From NCBI GenBank assembly GCA_026196615.1, contig JAPHSW010000004.1, positions 1 through 54,753 of the forward strand: a stretch of DNA of 54,753 nt. Reading direction: 5' to 3'. Positions 9,055 through 17,283 of the stretch are shown piece by piece (position 1 is the first letter of the stretch; each line of letters opens with the position of its first letter). The position numbers and the translations under genes were made by a program. Under the pieces are notes generated by a model. That model was not told the origin of the DNA. It saw only the letters and a list, made by a program, of their open reading frames with translations, and made no database searches. The DNA comes from Gammaproteobacteria bacterium. GTDB taxonomy: Bacteria > Pseudomonadota > Gammaproteobacteria > GRL18.

Positions 9055-11586
9055 TTAGATTTTTCGGGAAACAAAAATAAAAATAATTCCTAAGAACAAA
9101 ATAATAAACCCAAAGACTGAAAGTGCAATATTACTTTGAAGAGCCATTGTTAATAAATACCCAATAACAAGCGGTCCCATCATATGGCCACCACGTTCTA
9201 AAAAGGTATAAGTTGCAGTAACAGATTTTACACCCTGTTGCTCAGCAACCTGTGTTTTGTTTATATGGGTGACAACAGGTGATGTCAACAAACCATTGGA
9301 AATTCCTGCAAAAATAAGACTAAGCATAATGATTGCTGTTGGTAGCCAGTGAATTTGAGTTTGTATTAATAATTGATTAAATAAAATAGCTATCTGGGCA
9401 ATTTGTTCTCCGCCAAGCCAGGATAGGCTGCCATTCCATTCGTTCACACCAGAGAAGCCTAAAATAATTATACTTATGCCTGCAATTATAGTACTTATAA
9501 ATAGAATAAACCTGGAGATGTCTAAAGAATCAACCAGACGTGATGCATAATGAGTCATGACAATTGATGCAATATAGTAGAGCATTAAAGCCTGACCTAT
9601 TTCACCAGCACCAAACCCATGTGACATTAATAGTAGAGGTACGGCGAACATGATAACGCCTGTAATAGCCATTTTTCCAGGCATGGCAACCAGTAGTAGT
9701 GATTTTACAAATTCAGCATCTTTAAAAACAATAATGACATTATGAAAAAGGCCAGAGGATGTTTGTTGTTTATTGACTGGAGGAATATTTTCTCCCTGTA
9801 GCGTTTTTTCTTTAGGGACGAGTATCCATAAATAAATCATACCAACAATACTCAATGCTGAGCCAATCATAAAGACGGTTGTGTAATCAGTAAAAGAAAA
9901 GATCAAAGCACCGATTGATGTTCCAGCGATTAAACCTGCATTACGGCCAATCACTTTGACGGCAGCTCCCTGAGTTCTTTGGTCTTTTGGTGTTATAACC
10001 AATAAGTATGATTGTAAGCCAATAAGGAAAAAGCCTTGTCCTGCACCTGAAAAAGCACGAGCGATAACGAGTAACCAATAGTCAGATGTGAATGCTATCA
10101 AGCTCAGGCCAACTACTTCTAAAAGACACCCAATTGCCATGATCCATTTTAATGATCCTTTTTCTGTGTAATGACCTGCTGGAATCAGAACCAAAGCAAA
10201 TAGAGCATAATAAAGTGTAAAAGGTAGAGATAAGGTAGCAAATGATGAGTGACTGGCATCAGCTAGATGATTGACCATGCTGGGCAAAAATGAAATGGAG
10301 AGTGCATGAACAAAGACAATTAAAAAATAAGCGGGCTTTATCATACTCAGGCCAAGACGAAAATCCTGAGGTTCATCATTTTGAATTTTCTTTGATGCAG
10401 TTTTATTTTTTAAATGACCCCTACGAGTTAGCACGTTGGATATGCCTGTACTGGCATCAATAAATATAAGTGAAATTAAACCACAAGCAATCATTAATGT
10501 TATAAATTCATTGGCACTGGATAATACGGCTTTATGCACAATATTGACTGGAAGAGAAACGGATACAAATAATTCTCGGTTATGTTGATCGTTTGACTTG
10601 AGTTCAACAAGATATTCATAAACATCATTTTGTGTTGTATGTTGTTTTCCAACTAACGTAGCTTCGGTGTGATACTTACACATTCCATCTTCTATCAAAG
10701 CAATTTCACGAATATCGGGATTACTGATTTTGTATTTTGTAAAAGCTTCATTGATGCCTGAAATATCTTCAATTTTGATTCCAAGTTCCAGTACTGAATT
10801 TAATCGAGAAACCATGGAATCAGTGAGAGCTTTAGTTTTTGCCTGTGCTCCTTGTTCATAAATTTGGAAAACAACGGCAACAATGACTCCGGACATGAGT
10901 AAAAAGCTAAGGGCATAAACGGTTTTCAGAATTGACTTTTTATGTTTAGAATGACTGAAATAATGTTCATAGATAATAGTGAATAAAGCAAAAAATAGAA
11001 TAATGAGACCATAGACGATAAAGACATTATGATACTCTTTTTCAAAAACCATAAATAAAGAGGTCTTATCTGCCTCAATAATCAGGGTGCCTGCTTGTCC
11101 AAATTTACTATTAAGAGGTAACGTGAGTTTAAGGCTGCTATTTGATTCTTCGATTAAATAATTCTTTAATTCTAACTTTGTTTCGCTGAGGTGATATTGG
11201 CGTTGGGACAGTTTTTTCTTAAAGGAAGTATTCTGATTTTCTGTTAATGTTTTATCTTTATCAGCAAGAGAAGATTGTTGATTAAAAAAAACTAATTGAT
11301 TTGATGAATCAAAAACGCTTAGATGTTCAATGCTGTTATCAGATTCCAGTAGTGTTTCACTGAGTTGATGAAAACCACTGTATTGATTGATAGGTAAGCC
11401 TGCCTGTAGATATGATTCAATTGAATTTGTTATTATTTCTCCCTGGGTTGCCAGCTTAGATGCCTGAAATACAGAATACTGACGACTGGCTTCCCAGGAA
11501 CCAACATAAGTTAGCAATAATAGGGTTAAAGCTGAGACAAAAATAATGGGTAAACTAATACGTATATCAAGGAATAATTGTTTCAT
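9055..11586 (-). CDS. MFS transporter with two N-terminal periplasmic sensor-like regions
   Basis: An unusual 843-residue membrane protein. TM1 (about residues 8-28) is followed by a periplasmic region to about 190, then two adjacent TM segments (about 192-212 and 222-244), a second periplasmic region (about 246-362, containing SVLELGIKIEDISGINEAF and DIREIALIEDGMCKYH, Cache-like in style), another TM, and then a full 12-helix major-facilitator domain from about 415 to 840. The MFS half shows GHYTEKGSLKWIMAIGCLLEVVG and ARAFSGAGQGFFLIGLQSYL, like drug/proton antiporters. It starts inside the stop of the upstream gene (ATGA overlap at 11583-11586), so translation is coupled. I infer a transporter or transceptor that senses the same ligand as its neighbours. 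The substrate is unknown. Confidence 0.82.
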   Translation of the reverse strand: MKQLFLDIRISLPIIFVSALTLLLLTYVGSWEASRQYSVFQASKLATQGEIITNSIESYLQAGLPINQYSGFHQLSETLLESDNSIEHLSVFDSSNQLVFFNQQSSLADKDKTLTENQNTSFKKKLSQRQYHLSETKLELKNYLIEESNSSLKLTLPLNSKFGQAGTLIIEADKTSLFMVFEKEYHNVFIVYGLIILFFALFTIIYEHYFSHSKHKKSILKTVYALSFLLMSGVIVAVVFQIYEQGAQAKTKALTDSMVSRLNSVLELGIKIEDISGINEAFTKYKISNPDIREIALIEDGMCKYHTEATLVGKQHTTQNDVYEYLVELKSNDQHNRELFVSVSLPVNIVHKAVLSSANEFITLMIACGLISLIFIDASTGISNVLTRRGHLKNKTASKKIQNDEPQDFRLGLSMIKPAYFLIVFVHALSISFLPSMVNHLADASHSSFATLSLPFTLYYALFALVLIPAGHYTEKGSLKWIMAIGCLLEVVGLSLIAFTSDYWLLVIARAFSGAGQGFFLIGLQSYLLVITPKDQRTQGAAVKVIGRNAGLIAGTSIGALIFSFTDYTTVFMIGSALSIVGMIYLWILVPKEKTLQGENIPPVNKQQTSSGLFHNVIIVFKDAEFVKSLLLVAMPGKMAITGVIMFAVPLLLMSHGFGAGEIGQALMLYYIASIVMTHYASRLVDSLDISRFILFISTIIAGISIIILGFSGVNEWNGSLSWLGGEQIAQIAILFNQLLIQTQIHWLPTAIIMLSLIFAGISNGLLTSPVVTHINKTQVAEQQGVKSVTATYTFLERGGHMMGPLVIGYLLTMALQSNIALSVFGFIILFLGIIFIFVSRKI

Positions 11587-12860
11587 TGTTTACCTTTTGT
11601 TAGAACATTTTGTCCAAATAAGCGAGCGGGTTGGCCTTGATAATCATAGATAAATGAGGCACTTTCAAAAAATTGAAATGGAATTTTAAGACCAATTTTT
11701 TTAGCAATTAGAAAATTAATCGCAATATCTGGTGGTGTGACAACTCCCACTTTTAATTCGCTGGCTGTTGACTGATCTTTTAATATTTTAACGGCATACA
11801 GACTGGCAAGGTGAGCATTATTGCGTCGGTCAATGCCAATGGCTAATACTGCACTGTCTTTACCTTCAGTCACAATGTTAGGAATAGAACCTAAGACGGG
11901 TACACTAGCTGAAAATTGGTTCACAGTAACTATTTGTGCAAATACTGCTGTACTACTGGTGATCCACAATAAGCTATTTTCTGAACCTGGATCAATAAAT
12001 GCCATATCTGTCATTGCCTGAGGCATTCTCTCAAGTAAATCCTTCTGAGCACTTGAACGAGAACTAACCGCAATATCCACTGTTTTTAGTCCCAGTTCTT
12101 TAAACTTTTTCTTTAAGGGGATGACTTCGGTTGCCATGACTTGTTTATGATTTTTGTTGTATAAAATCCCTATAACCTTGAGATTAGGTCTAAGAGTAAA
12201 TAAATAATTCATTTGGACGTCAATTGGAATGTTTAATGAGGTATAAGCAATATTATGACCGCTTCCTTTGTCGTAGTCGGCTAACATTCCAAGTTGCACA
12301 GGATCTTTATTCGTCGATGTGACCACAGGAATGCTGTTATTTTTAAAGTGCTGATTAGTGAATGTGGCGGTCTCAGAGCCAATAGAGAAAATGAGATCTG
12401 CTTGCTCCGATTCAGCTCTTGCCAGTGCTGCTTTGCCTCTGTCTGTATCTTTATTGAAATGAATGAGGGTAACGTCTGCAACAATTGAATTTTGTTCCAT
12501 GACATGTAAGAATTCTTCAGTTGCTAATAAGTAACTGCCTGATTTTTTTGGTAAAAGAATAAATATTTTTTTCTGAGTAGGATATTTAAATGGTTTTCCG
12601 ATGTATTTGATATACATTACTCCGGAATCATTTTCATCAATGGTGCTTTGCCAATGCTTTAATGTCTCAGTCTTAAATTTTAACCAGTTTAAAGAAATTG
12701 AAGGTATTTTTTTTTCCTGGTTTTGTATGTGTTCTTGTTTATTTTCTACGTTTGCTTCATTTTGAGCTATAGCAAGATGAGGTAAAAATAAGGAACAAAG
12801 CATCATGAACCTAACGGGATAAAAAAACGAATAGGAACATTGAGTTAAATGAAAGATCAT
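11583..12860 (-). CDS. Periplasmic binding protein, ABC_sub_bind family
   Basis: A secreted substrate-binding protein of the ABC_sub_bind (DUF534) type: signal sequence ending MMLCSLFLPHLAIAQ, then a two-lobed fold with GKAALARAESEQADLIFSIGSETA, VVTSTNKDPVQLGM, and RPNLKVIGILYNKNH followed by a C-terminal lobe with VGVVTPPDIAINFLIAKKIGLKIP, which is the family hallmark. I place the start at 12860 because TAAGGA lies 6 bases upstream; an in-frame ATG at 12878 would add six residues without a ribosome binding site. No ABC permease or ATPase gene is nearby. Instead it overlaps by 4 bases the sensor-MFS gene that is followed by an adenylate cyclase, so it may present a ligand to those proteins rather than feed an ABC importer. 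Confidence 0.82.
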   Translation of the reverse strand: MIFHLTQCSYSFFYPVRFMMLCSLFLPHLAIAQNEANVENKQEHIQNQEKKIPSISLNWLKFKTETLKHWQSTIDENDSGVMYIKYIGKPFKYPTQKKIFILLPKKSGSYLLATEEFLHVMEQNSIVADVTLIHFNKDTDRGKAALARAESEQADLIFSIGSETATFTNQHFKNNSIPVVTSTNKDPVQLGMLADYDKGSGHNIAYTSLNIPIDVQMNYLFTLRPNLKVIGILYNKNHKQVMATEVIPLKKKFKELGLKTVDIAVSSRSSAQKDLLERMPQAMTDMAFIDPGSENSLLWITSSTAVFAQIVTVNQFSASVPVLGSIPNIVTEGKDSAVLAIGIDRRNNAHLASLYAVKILKDQSTASELKVGVVTPPDIAINFLIAKKIGLKIPFQFFESASFIYDYQGQPARLFGQNVLTKGKQ

Positions 12861-12915
12861 CGATTTCCTTAATTTCATTGTTTAATAAATGAATAATTTA
12901 TAATAATAGTGATTG

Positions 12916-12921
12916 ATTATA
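12916..12921 (-). promoter_or_regulatory. Possible -10 element for the binding-protein/MFS/cyclase operon
   Basis: On the minus strand this reads TATAAT, a perfect -10 hexamer, 38 bases before the ATG at 12878 and 56 before the preferred start at 12860. No good -35 sequence lies 16-18 bases further upstream, so an activator may be needed or the call may be wrong. Confidence 0.3.
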
Positions 12922-13048
12922 CAATTGTAGCCAATAAAGTAACTAAGTTAAATGATGAGTCACCCTTTTCTTGACCTCAATAGGACACAGATTATCTTAT
13001 GAACTTTGTGCTATGATTGAATTCACCTAATTATTACAACTAAACTGA

Positions 13049-13945
13049 ATGAAAAAAAAATATATAATACTGTCTGGTTTTGCAATACTTGTAATTGTCA
13101 TTGTTTTTTTTGCCAGAATTACTTACGACCACAAAATTGAGAAACTTGTTCAAAGCCAAATAAGAAAAGTTGTTGCTATCTTTCCCTGGATAAAAATTTC
13201 TTATCAATCACTGGAAACAAAATCAAATGGTGATGTAATCCTTCGAAATTTAAAAATTGACAATTCAAAATCTGGGCGATTTGTCATTGCTAAGAACATG
13301 ACATTTCATCGCTTTGACCGTTTTCATTCTGTACCTCAATATCTTGATTTGACTATTGAGCAATTACAACTTTCTTTACTACCTCCCGATAACCTCAAAG
13401 AAAATTTTATTGGTTTTACTCAGCTTGGAGCAGAAAATTTACTTTTATCTATGTCTATTGCGTATGAATATGATGATTTTACTCACACGATTCAGTTTAG
13501 CTCTAGTATTGATGTAGATAATATAGCTCAGGCCAGTTTGAACCTGAATTTTGCCAATGTTGATTATGACCAGTTAAGATACTATCGCTCCAGTATGAAT
13601 GATATATTATTTATTGGTGGAGAAGCACTTTATGTTGAAAAGGGAATTTTACCTAAGTTTATTACATACAAAGCAAAGCAAATGCAACTAACTGAAAAGC
13701 AGCTTCTGATTCATATGAGTGATAAACTGGATAATTCAAGTCAACAGGCTATTAATAATAAGCAACCGAATATTAGTCGATTTTATCAGTCAGGGAAGCT
13801 TTTTTTACAGCAACAAAAAACGCTTAAATTGAGTGCATATAACAGGCAGGGTATTTCATTTAAAAGATTGAAGGAGTTATTGAAAAGTAATTCAGACAGA
13901 GAAAAACTTGCCTCAATATTAAATGTTCAATTGACCGCACAATGA
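13049..13945 (+). CDS. Single-pass membrane-anchored protein, unknown function (paralogue 1)
   Basis: I do not recognise a named family. The protein has an N-terminal membrane anchor (about residues 5-22) and a mainly beta extracytoplasmic region. It aligns by eye with the next gene at several points: YQSLETKSNGDVILRNL versus YQDLDLELNGDIVLQEL, FTQLGAENLLLSMSIAYEYDDFTHT versus LYELGYRQVNANIHFAYHFSDFSNT, and ANVDYDQLRYY versus ANVDPEQWRYY. The fold looks AsmA/DUF-like, but that is only an impression from the alternating hydrophobic pattern. It is divergent from the binding-protein/MFS/cyclase operon and 51 bases before its paralogue, so the two should be co-transcribed. Confidence 0.75.
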   Translation: MKKKYIILSGFAILVIVIVFFARITYDHKIEKLVQSQIRKVVAIFPWIKISYQSLETKSNGDVILRNLKIDNSKSGRFVIAKNMTFHRFDRFHSVPQYLDLTIEQLQLSLLPPDNLKENFIGFTQLGAENLLLSMSIAYEYDDFTHTIQFSSSIDVDNIAQASLNLNFANVDYDQLRYYRSSMNDILFIGGEALYVEKGILPKFITYKAKQMQLTEKQLLIHMSDKLDNSSQQAINNKQPNISRFYQSGKLFLQQQKTLKLSAYNRQGISFKRLKELLKSNSDREKLASILNVQLTAQ

Positions 13946-13996
13946 GTGGCATCAGACAAAAAACTACTATAAAAAAGACAAAAGAGTAAAAAAACT

Positions 13997-14860
13997 ATGA
14001 AGAAGTTTGCACTACCGATATTTTTTATTCTTAGCATGATTGGAATCATTAAATTTTATTTCCATATTCAGGCACAGGAACAAATCCAGCTTATGATCAC
14101 ACAAGCTGCACCTTTTGTTCAGATAAAATACCAGGATTTAGATTTGGAGTTAAATGGTGATATTGTTTTGCAAGAGCTCGTCGCCTATGATTTACGAGGT
14201 CGACCTATTATTCAGATAAAAGAACTGGTTGTGCATGATTTTCAGCAAACTAATGGATATTTATCAAGCATTGATCTGGATGTGAAAGATCTACTTGTCA
14301 ATATGAAACCAACAAAGAAGCCGGGCAAGTTTGGATTGTATGAATTGGGTTACCGACAAGTGAATGCCAATATACACTTTGCTTATCACTTTAGTGATTT
14401 TTCCAATACCCTGAATTTACAGCTAGGGGTCTTACTGGATGGCATAGCAGATGCTCAATTTGAATTAGAGTTAGCGAATGTTGACCCTGAACAATGGCGT
14501 TATTATATGCAGAATTCAGATTCACTTTTACTGATTCGTACTGAATTGAATGCACAAAACTTTTCATTAGCTGAAAAAATTGTTGCTTATTTAGCGAAGA
14601 GAAAAAATCAGACGGTAGAAGATGTATATCAGCAACTTGAAAGTAAATTGAATTTTTATAAACAGCAGGCCAGTGAAGGAGATAAGCAATGGCGAGAAGA
14701 ATTAGCTAAAAAATGGGAGATGTTTGTGAAGAATCCTGACAGAATCCGTTTGAGAGCACATATTGATGAAGGAGTATCACTAAGAAAATTGCGTTCAGGG
14801 GGTATAAGTAGATTACCTGAATTGCTGTCTTTATCAATTGATTTACCAGGAACTGAATAG
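13997..14860 (+). CDS. Single-pass membrane-anchored protein, unknown function (paralogue 2)
   Basis: The tandem paralogue of the preceding gene, with the same layout: a short N-terminal anchor (about residues 4-20), a short helix, then beta-rich sequence, and a C-terminal segment with a predicted helical stretch (about 190-250). The shared landmarks are NGD(V/I)(I/V)L, an (I/F)xYxF/YDDF-type strand and ANVDxxQxRYY. The divergence between the copies is large, so the duplication is old. The gene ends 164 bases before the Flp pilin gene, whose own promoter lies in that gap, so it is probably not part of the pilus operon. Confidence 0.75.
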   Translation: MKKFALPIFFILSMIGIIKFYFHIQAQEQIQLMITQAAPFVQIKYQDLDLELNGDIVLQELVAYDLRGRPIIQIKELVVHDFQQTNGYLSSIDLDVKDLLVNMKPTKKPGKFGLYELGYRQVNANIHFAYHFSDFSNTLNLQLGVLLDGIADAQFELELANVDPEQWRYYMQNSDSLLLIRTELNAQNFSLAEKIVAYLAKRKNQTVEDVYQQLESKLNFYKQQASEGDKQWREELAKKWEMFVKNPDRIRLRAHIDEGVSLRKLRSGGISRLPELLSLSIDLPGTE

Positions 14861-14956
14861 TCAATTTTTTTTGGTAATATTACCATAACTTTTGTGGCTT
14901 TGTTCATTGTAAATACTAAACTGTACGTCTATACTTGCACTATAGTGATATATTAT

Positions 14957-14986
14957 TTGAGATAAATAGTATGATATTTATATAAT
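14957..14986 (+). promoter_or_regulatory. Sigma-70 promoter of the Flp pilin gene
   Basis: TTGAGA at 14957-14962 (5 of 6) and TATAAT at 14981-14986 (6 of 6) are separated by 18 bases, placing the start point near 14993, about 32 bases before the pilin ATG. A 10-base palindrome CACTATAGTG at 14938-14947 sits just upstream of the -35 element and could be an operator. Confidence 0.65.
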
Positions 14987-15024
14987 AATATATTAAAGTC
15001 TTAATAAACAATGGGTATTAATAA

Positions 15025-15285
15025 ATGAAAATGAGTAGCCGTAAACGTTCCCTTGGTCAGGGCATGACAGAGTACATTATTATTGTTGCACTGATTGCAA
15101 TTGCAGCGATTACAGTTTACACCCTTTTTGGTAAAACCATTCGTGGTCAAGTGGGCGGTCTGGCAGAAGAGCTATCAGGTCAGGATGCTTCGGCAACAAT
15201 TGGTGTTGCTCAGGGTGAAGCTACAACAGCAGCAGCAGAAGGTAGTGTTGATAAGAAAATGGGTACTTATAATAACACTCAGTAA
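15025..15285 (+). CDS. flp: Flp-type pilin, major Tad pilus subunit
   Basis: A small type IVb pilin that polymerises into the Tad/Flp adhesion pilus. After a basic leader (MKMSSRKRSLG) comes the prepilin cleavage motif G-QGMTEY (cleavage after Gly11, Glu at +5, Tyr at +6) and the hydrophobic helix IIIVALIAIAAITVYTLFG. The rest is an Ala/Gln/Thr-rich tail (about 40 residues) longer than in the shortest Flp pilins. It has its own sigma-70 promoter and is followed by a stable hairpin, as expected for a subunit needed in far greater amounts than the assembly machinery. The prepilin peptidase is not encoded in this window. Confidence 0.93.
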   Translation: MKMSSRKRSLGQGMTEYIIIVALIAIAAITVYTLFGKTIRGQVGGLAEELSGQDASATIGVAQGEATTAAAEGSVDKKMGTYNNTQ

Positions 15286-15306
15286 ACAAGTCGCTTAAAA
15301 AATAAT

Positions 15307-15341
15307 TTAAGAATCTTTAGTCAATGATTAAAGATTCTTAA
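15307..15341 (+). terminator. Hairpin after the Flp pilin gene
   Basis: A perfect 13-bp inverted repeat (TTAAGAATCTTTA and its complement, arms 15307-15319 and 15329-15341) with a 9-base loop begins 21 bases after the pilin stop. No uridine run follows, so it may act as an mRNA-stabilising or partial-attenuation hairpin rather than a full terminator. Confidence 0.6.
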
Positions 15342-15461
15342 TAATAATATCTTGCATATTTCTTGCACATTTTTCTTGTATGATTTTTAAATGGGTCTCT
15401 ACTTTACCCCTCTAATCAATGACTAGTAGATAGAATAATATTAATTTGTTTGAGGCTGTTA

Positions 15462-17270
15462 ATGCTTTTACGTTTTAAATCTCATCAATTCACTAAACAA
15501 CTTTCTCAGAAAATGCCTCAAAAGCAAAAGGGTCAGGCCATTGTTTATGTTCTGGTCTTTACTACTGTGTTGCTGATGTCTATGTTGATGCTTTATAATT
15601 CGGGTAAACTGACCTCTGAAAAAATGCAGCTGCAAAATGCCGCAGATGCTACCGCCTATAGTATTTCCCTGCTTGAAGCCCGCGAACTTAACTTCACCGC
15701 CTATACCAACCGTGCCATGATTGGCAATGAAATTGCCATTGCTCAATTGGTGGGTTTGTACTCCTGGTTCGATATGTGGAGTTCCACTATGGATTTTTTT
15801 GATCTCTATATCATTCAGCCACTAGACATACTGGCCGCTTCTTCTGGAGGGCTTTTATCTGCATTGACAACTGCAATGGGAGTCATTCTGGATGCATTAC
15901 AGGCAGGTGTTGATATCATAAAAGCAGGCATTGCTGCTTTGTCAAAAATTGCAACAATCGGGGTAGCAGCGATTAATCTGGTTTATAGTTATGCTCAGGA
16001 GGGCATGCACTATGTCACCATATTCATGACAGTTTCAACACTCAATGAAGTGATCACCGATAATGCCCCCAATGCAAAATTGTCTGAATTTGGCTTTTTT
16101 GCACTGGCAGCTCATATGATGACCTACTATGCCAGCTCAGTGAACCCAGTGAGTTTTGTTCAGCATAATGATTCAACTGAAAGTGAAGATTTCGGTAAAT
16201 TTATGCGTCAGCAATATGCCGCAACAGTAAATGGTAGCAGAGATGATTTCAGTCTGGATCGGGATGGTGGTTTTTCCTATAACCTTTTTACTTTATCTGA
16301 TCTTGGTCTTTTCCCCATAAGTGCGGAGCTTAATTTGGGTTTGGTTGCAACACGTTTCGAGATAGATATGGATATGGGAATTGATCTGGAGCGCCGAGGT
16401 GGGACTGATTTACGATATAAAGAATCGGGTGGTAAGCAATATTACAGCTGGAGTGGTGTTGATATCATTGCGATGGAGTTCTGGTATCTTTTTCAATTGA
16501 CTGTTGATGTCTATACTATTCTAACAGGCTGGGACAATATAATAGACTGGGATCTGGATTTTAGCTTTGATATACCTCTTGGTATTGGTACCGGGCAAAT
16601 TGCTGCTTCTAGTGGAGTGCTTAATCAAAGTGATATGTGGGATGCTGAAGATGAAGAATACGGTGGTGCACCAGGTGATTTGCCTGTCACTTATAATTTT
16701 ATAATGGTCGACCCTTATCAGGGGGCTGCACAAAAAATGGCGGAAACTGGCTCTAAAATATACACTAAACATAAAGGTCTACCAGGGTTTAATAGCGTTA
16801 CTCCAGTGGAAGCTATTGATGCTCTGCAAGATGCCCACCCCTCTTTTGATTTTCAGGAAGATCTGGGTTTTACAGCACCTTATCTTGTTATTGGACTGGT
16901 TGCTGAAAAAGAGGATATCACCACATCAGAAGATGTGCTTAATAGTAATTCAAGTAATAGTCTGAATATGGATAATGACTTACAGGATGATGAATTGGGT
17001 ACGCTTGCCAAATCTGAAGTTTATTTTAGTCGCCCTACAGATTCTTTGGCAACTCATTTTAATCGAGATGATGGACGCACAGAATACGGTAGTACTTATA
17101 ATCCTTTCTGGCAGGCTCGTTTAGTGGATACAGGTATTGCAGAGCGAGTATTGGCTTTGTTGGTCCAGCAAAAACAAATCTGGGCATTGAGTGGTGTTTC
17201 TTTTGAGCTGCCTGGTGGATTGGGTGAATTTGATCTGAATGATATTTTACAAGATCTGGGGCTTATATAA
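15462..17270 (+). CDS. TadG-like pilus assembly protein
   Basis: A 602-residue membrane-anchored protein of the putative Flp pilus-assembly TadE/G type. Near the N terminus is QKG-QAIVYVLV, a prepilin-like motif in which the usual Glu at +5 is replaced, followed by the single helix VFTTVLLMSMLMLYNSG and the conserved stretch EKMQLQNAADATAYSISLLEARELNFTAYTNRAMI. The remainder is a large extracytoplasmic region with several hydrophobic stretches (about 115-200) and an acidic C-terminal half. I place the start at 15462, six bases after TTGAGG. It is the largest of four TadE/TadG-like proteins in the locus, probably a minor pilin or tip/anchoring component, and ends 13 bases before the next gene. 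Confidence 0.82.
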   Translation: MLLRFKSHQFTKQLSQKMPQKQKGQAIVYVLVFTTVLLMSMLMLYNSGKLTSEKMQLQNAADATAYSISLLEARELNFTAYTNRAMIGNEIAIAQLVGLYSWFDMWSSTMDFFDLYIIQPLDILAASSGGLLSALTTAMGVILDALQAGVDIIKAGIAALSKIATIGVAAINLVYSYAQEGMHYVTIFMTVSTLNEVITDNAPNAKLSEFGFFALAAHMMTYYASSVNPVSFVQHNDSTESEDFGKFMRQQYAATVNGSRDDFSLDRDGGFSYNLFTLSDLGLFPISAELNLGLVATRFEIDMDMGIDLERRGGTDLRYKESGGKQYYSWSGVDIIAMEFWYLFQLTVDVYTILTGWDNIIDWDLDFSFDIPLGIGTGQIAASSGVLNQSDMWDAEDEEYGGAPGDLPVTYNFIMVDPYQGAAQKMAETGSKIYTKHKGLPGFNSVTPVEAIDALQDAHPSFDFQEDLGFTAPYLVIGLVAEKEDITTSEDVLNSNSSNSLNMDNDLQDDELGTLAKSEVYFSRPTDSLATHFNRDDGRTEYGSTYNPFWQARLVDTGIAERVLALLVQQKQIWALSGVSFELPGGLGEFDLNDILQDLGLI

Positions 17271-17283
17271 TGGTGCCAATCTC

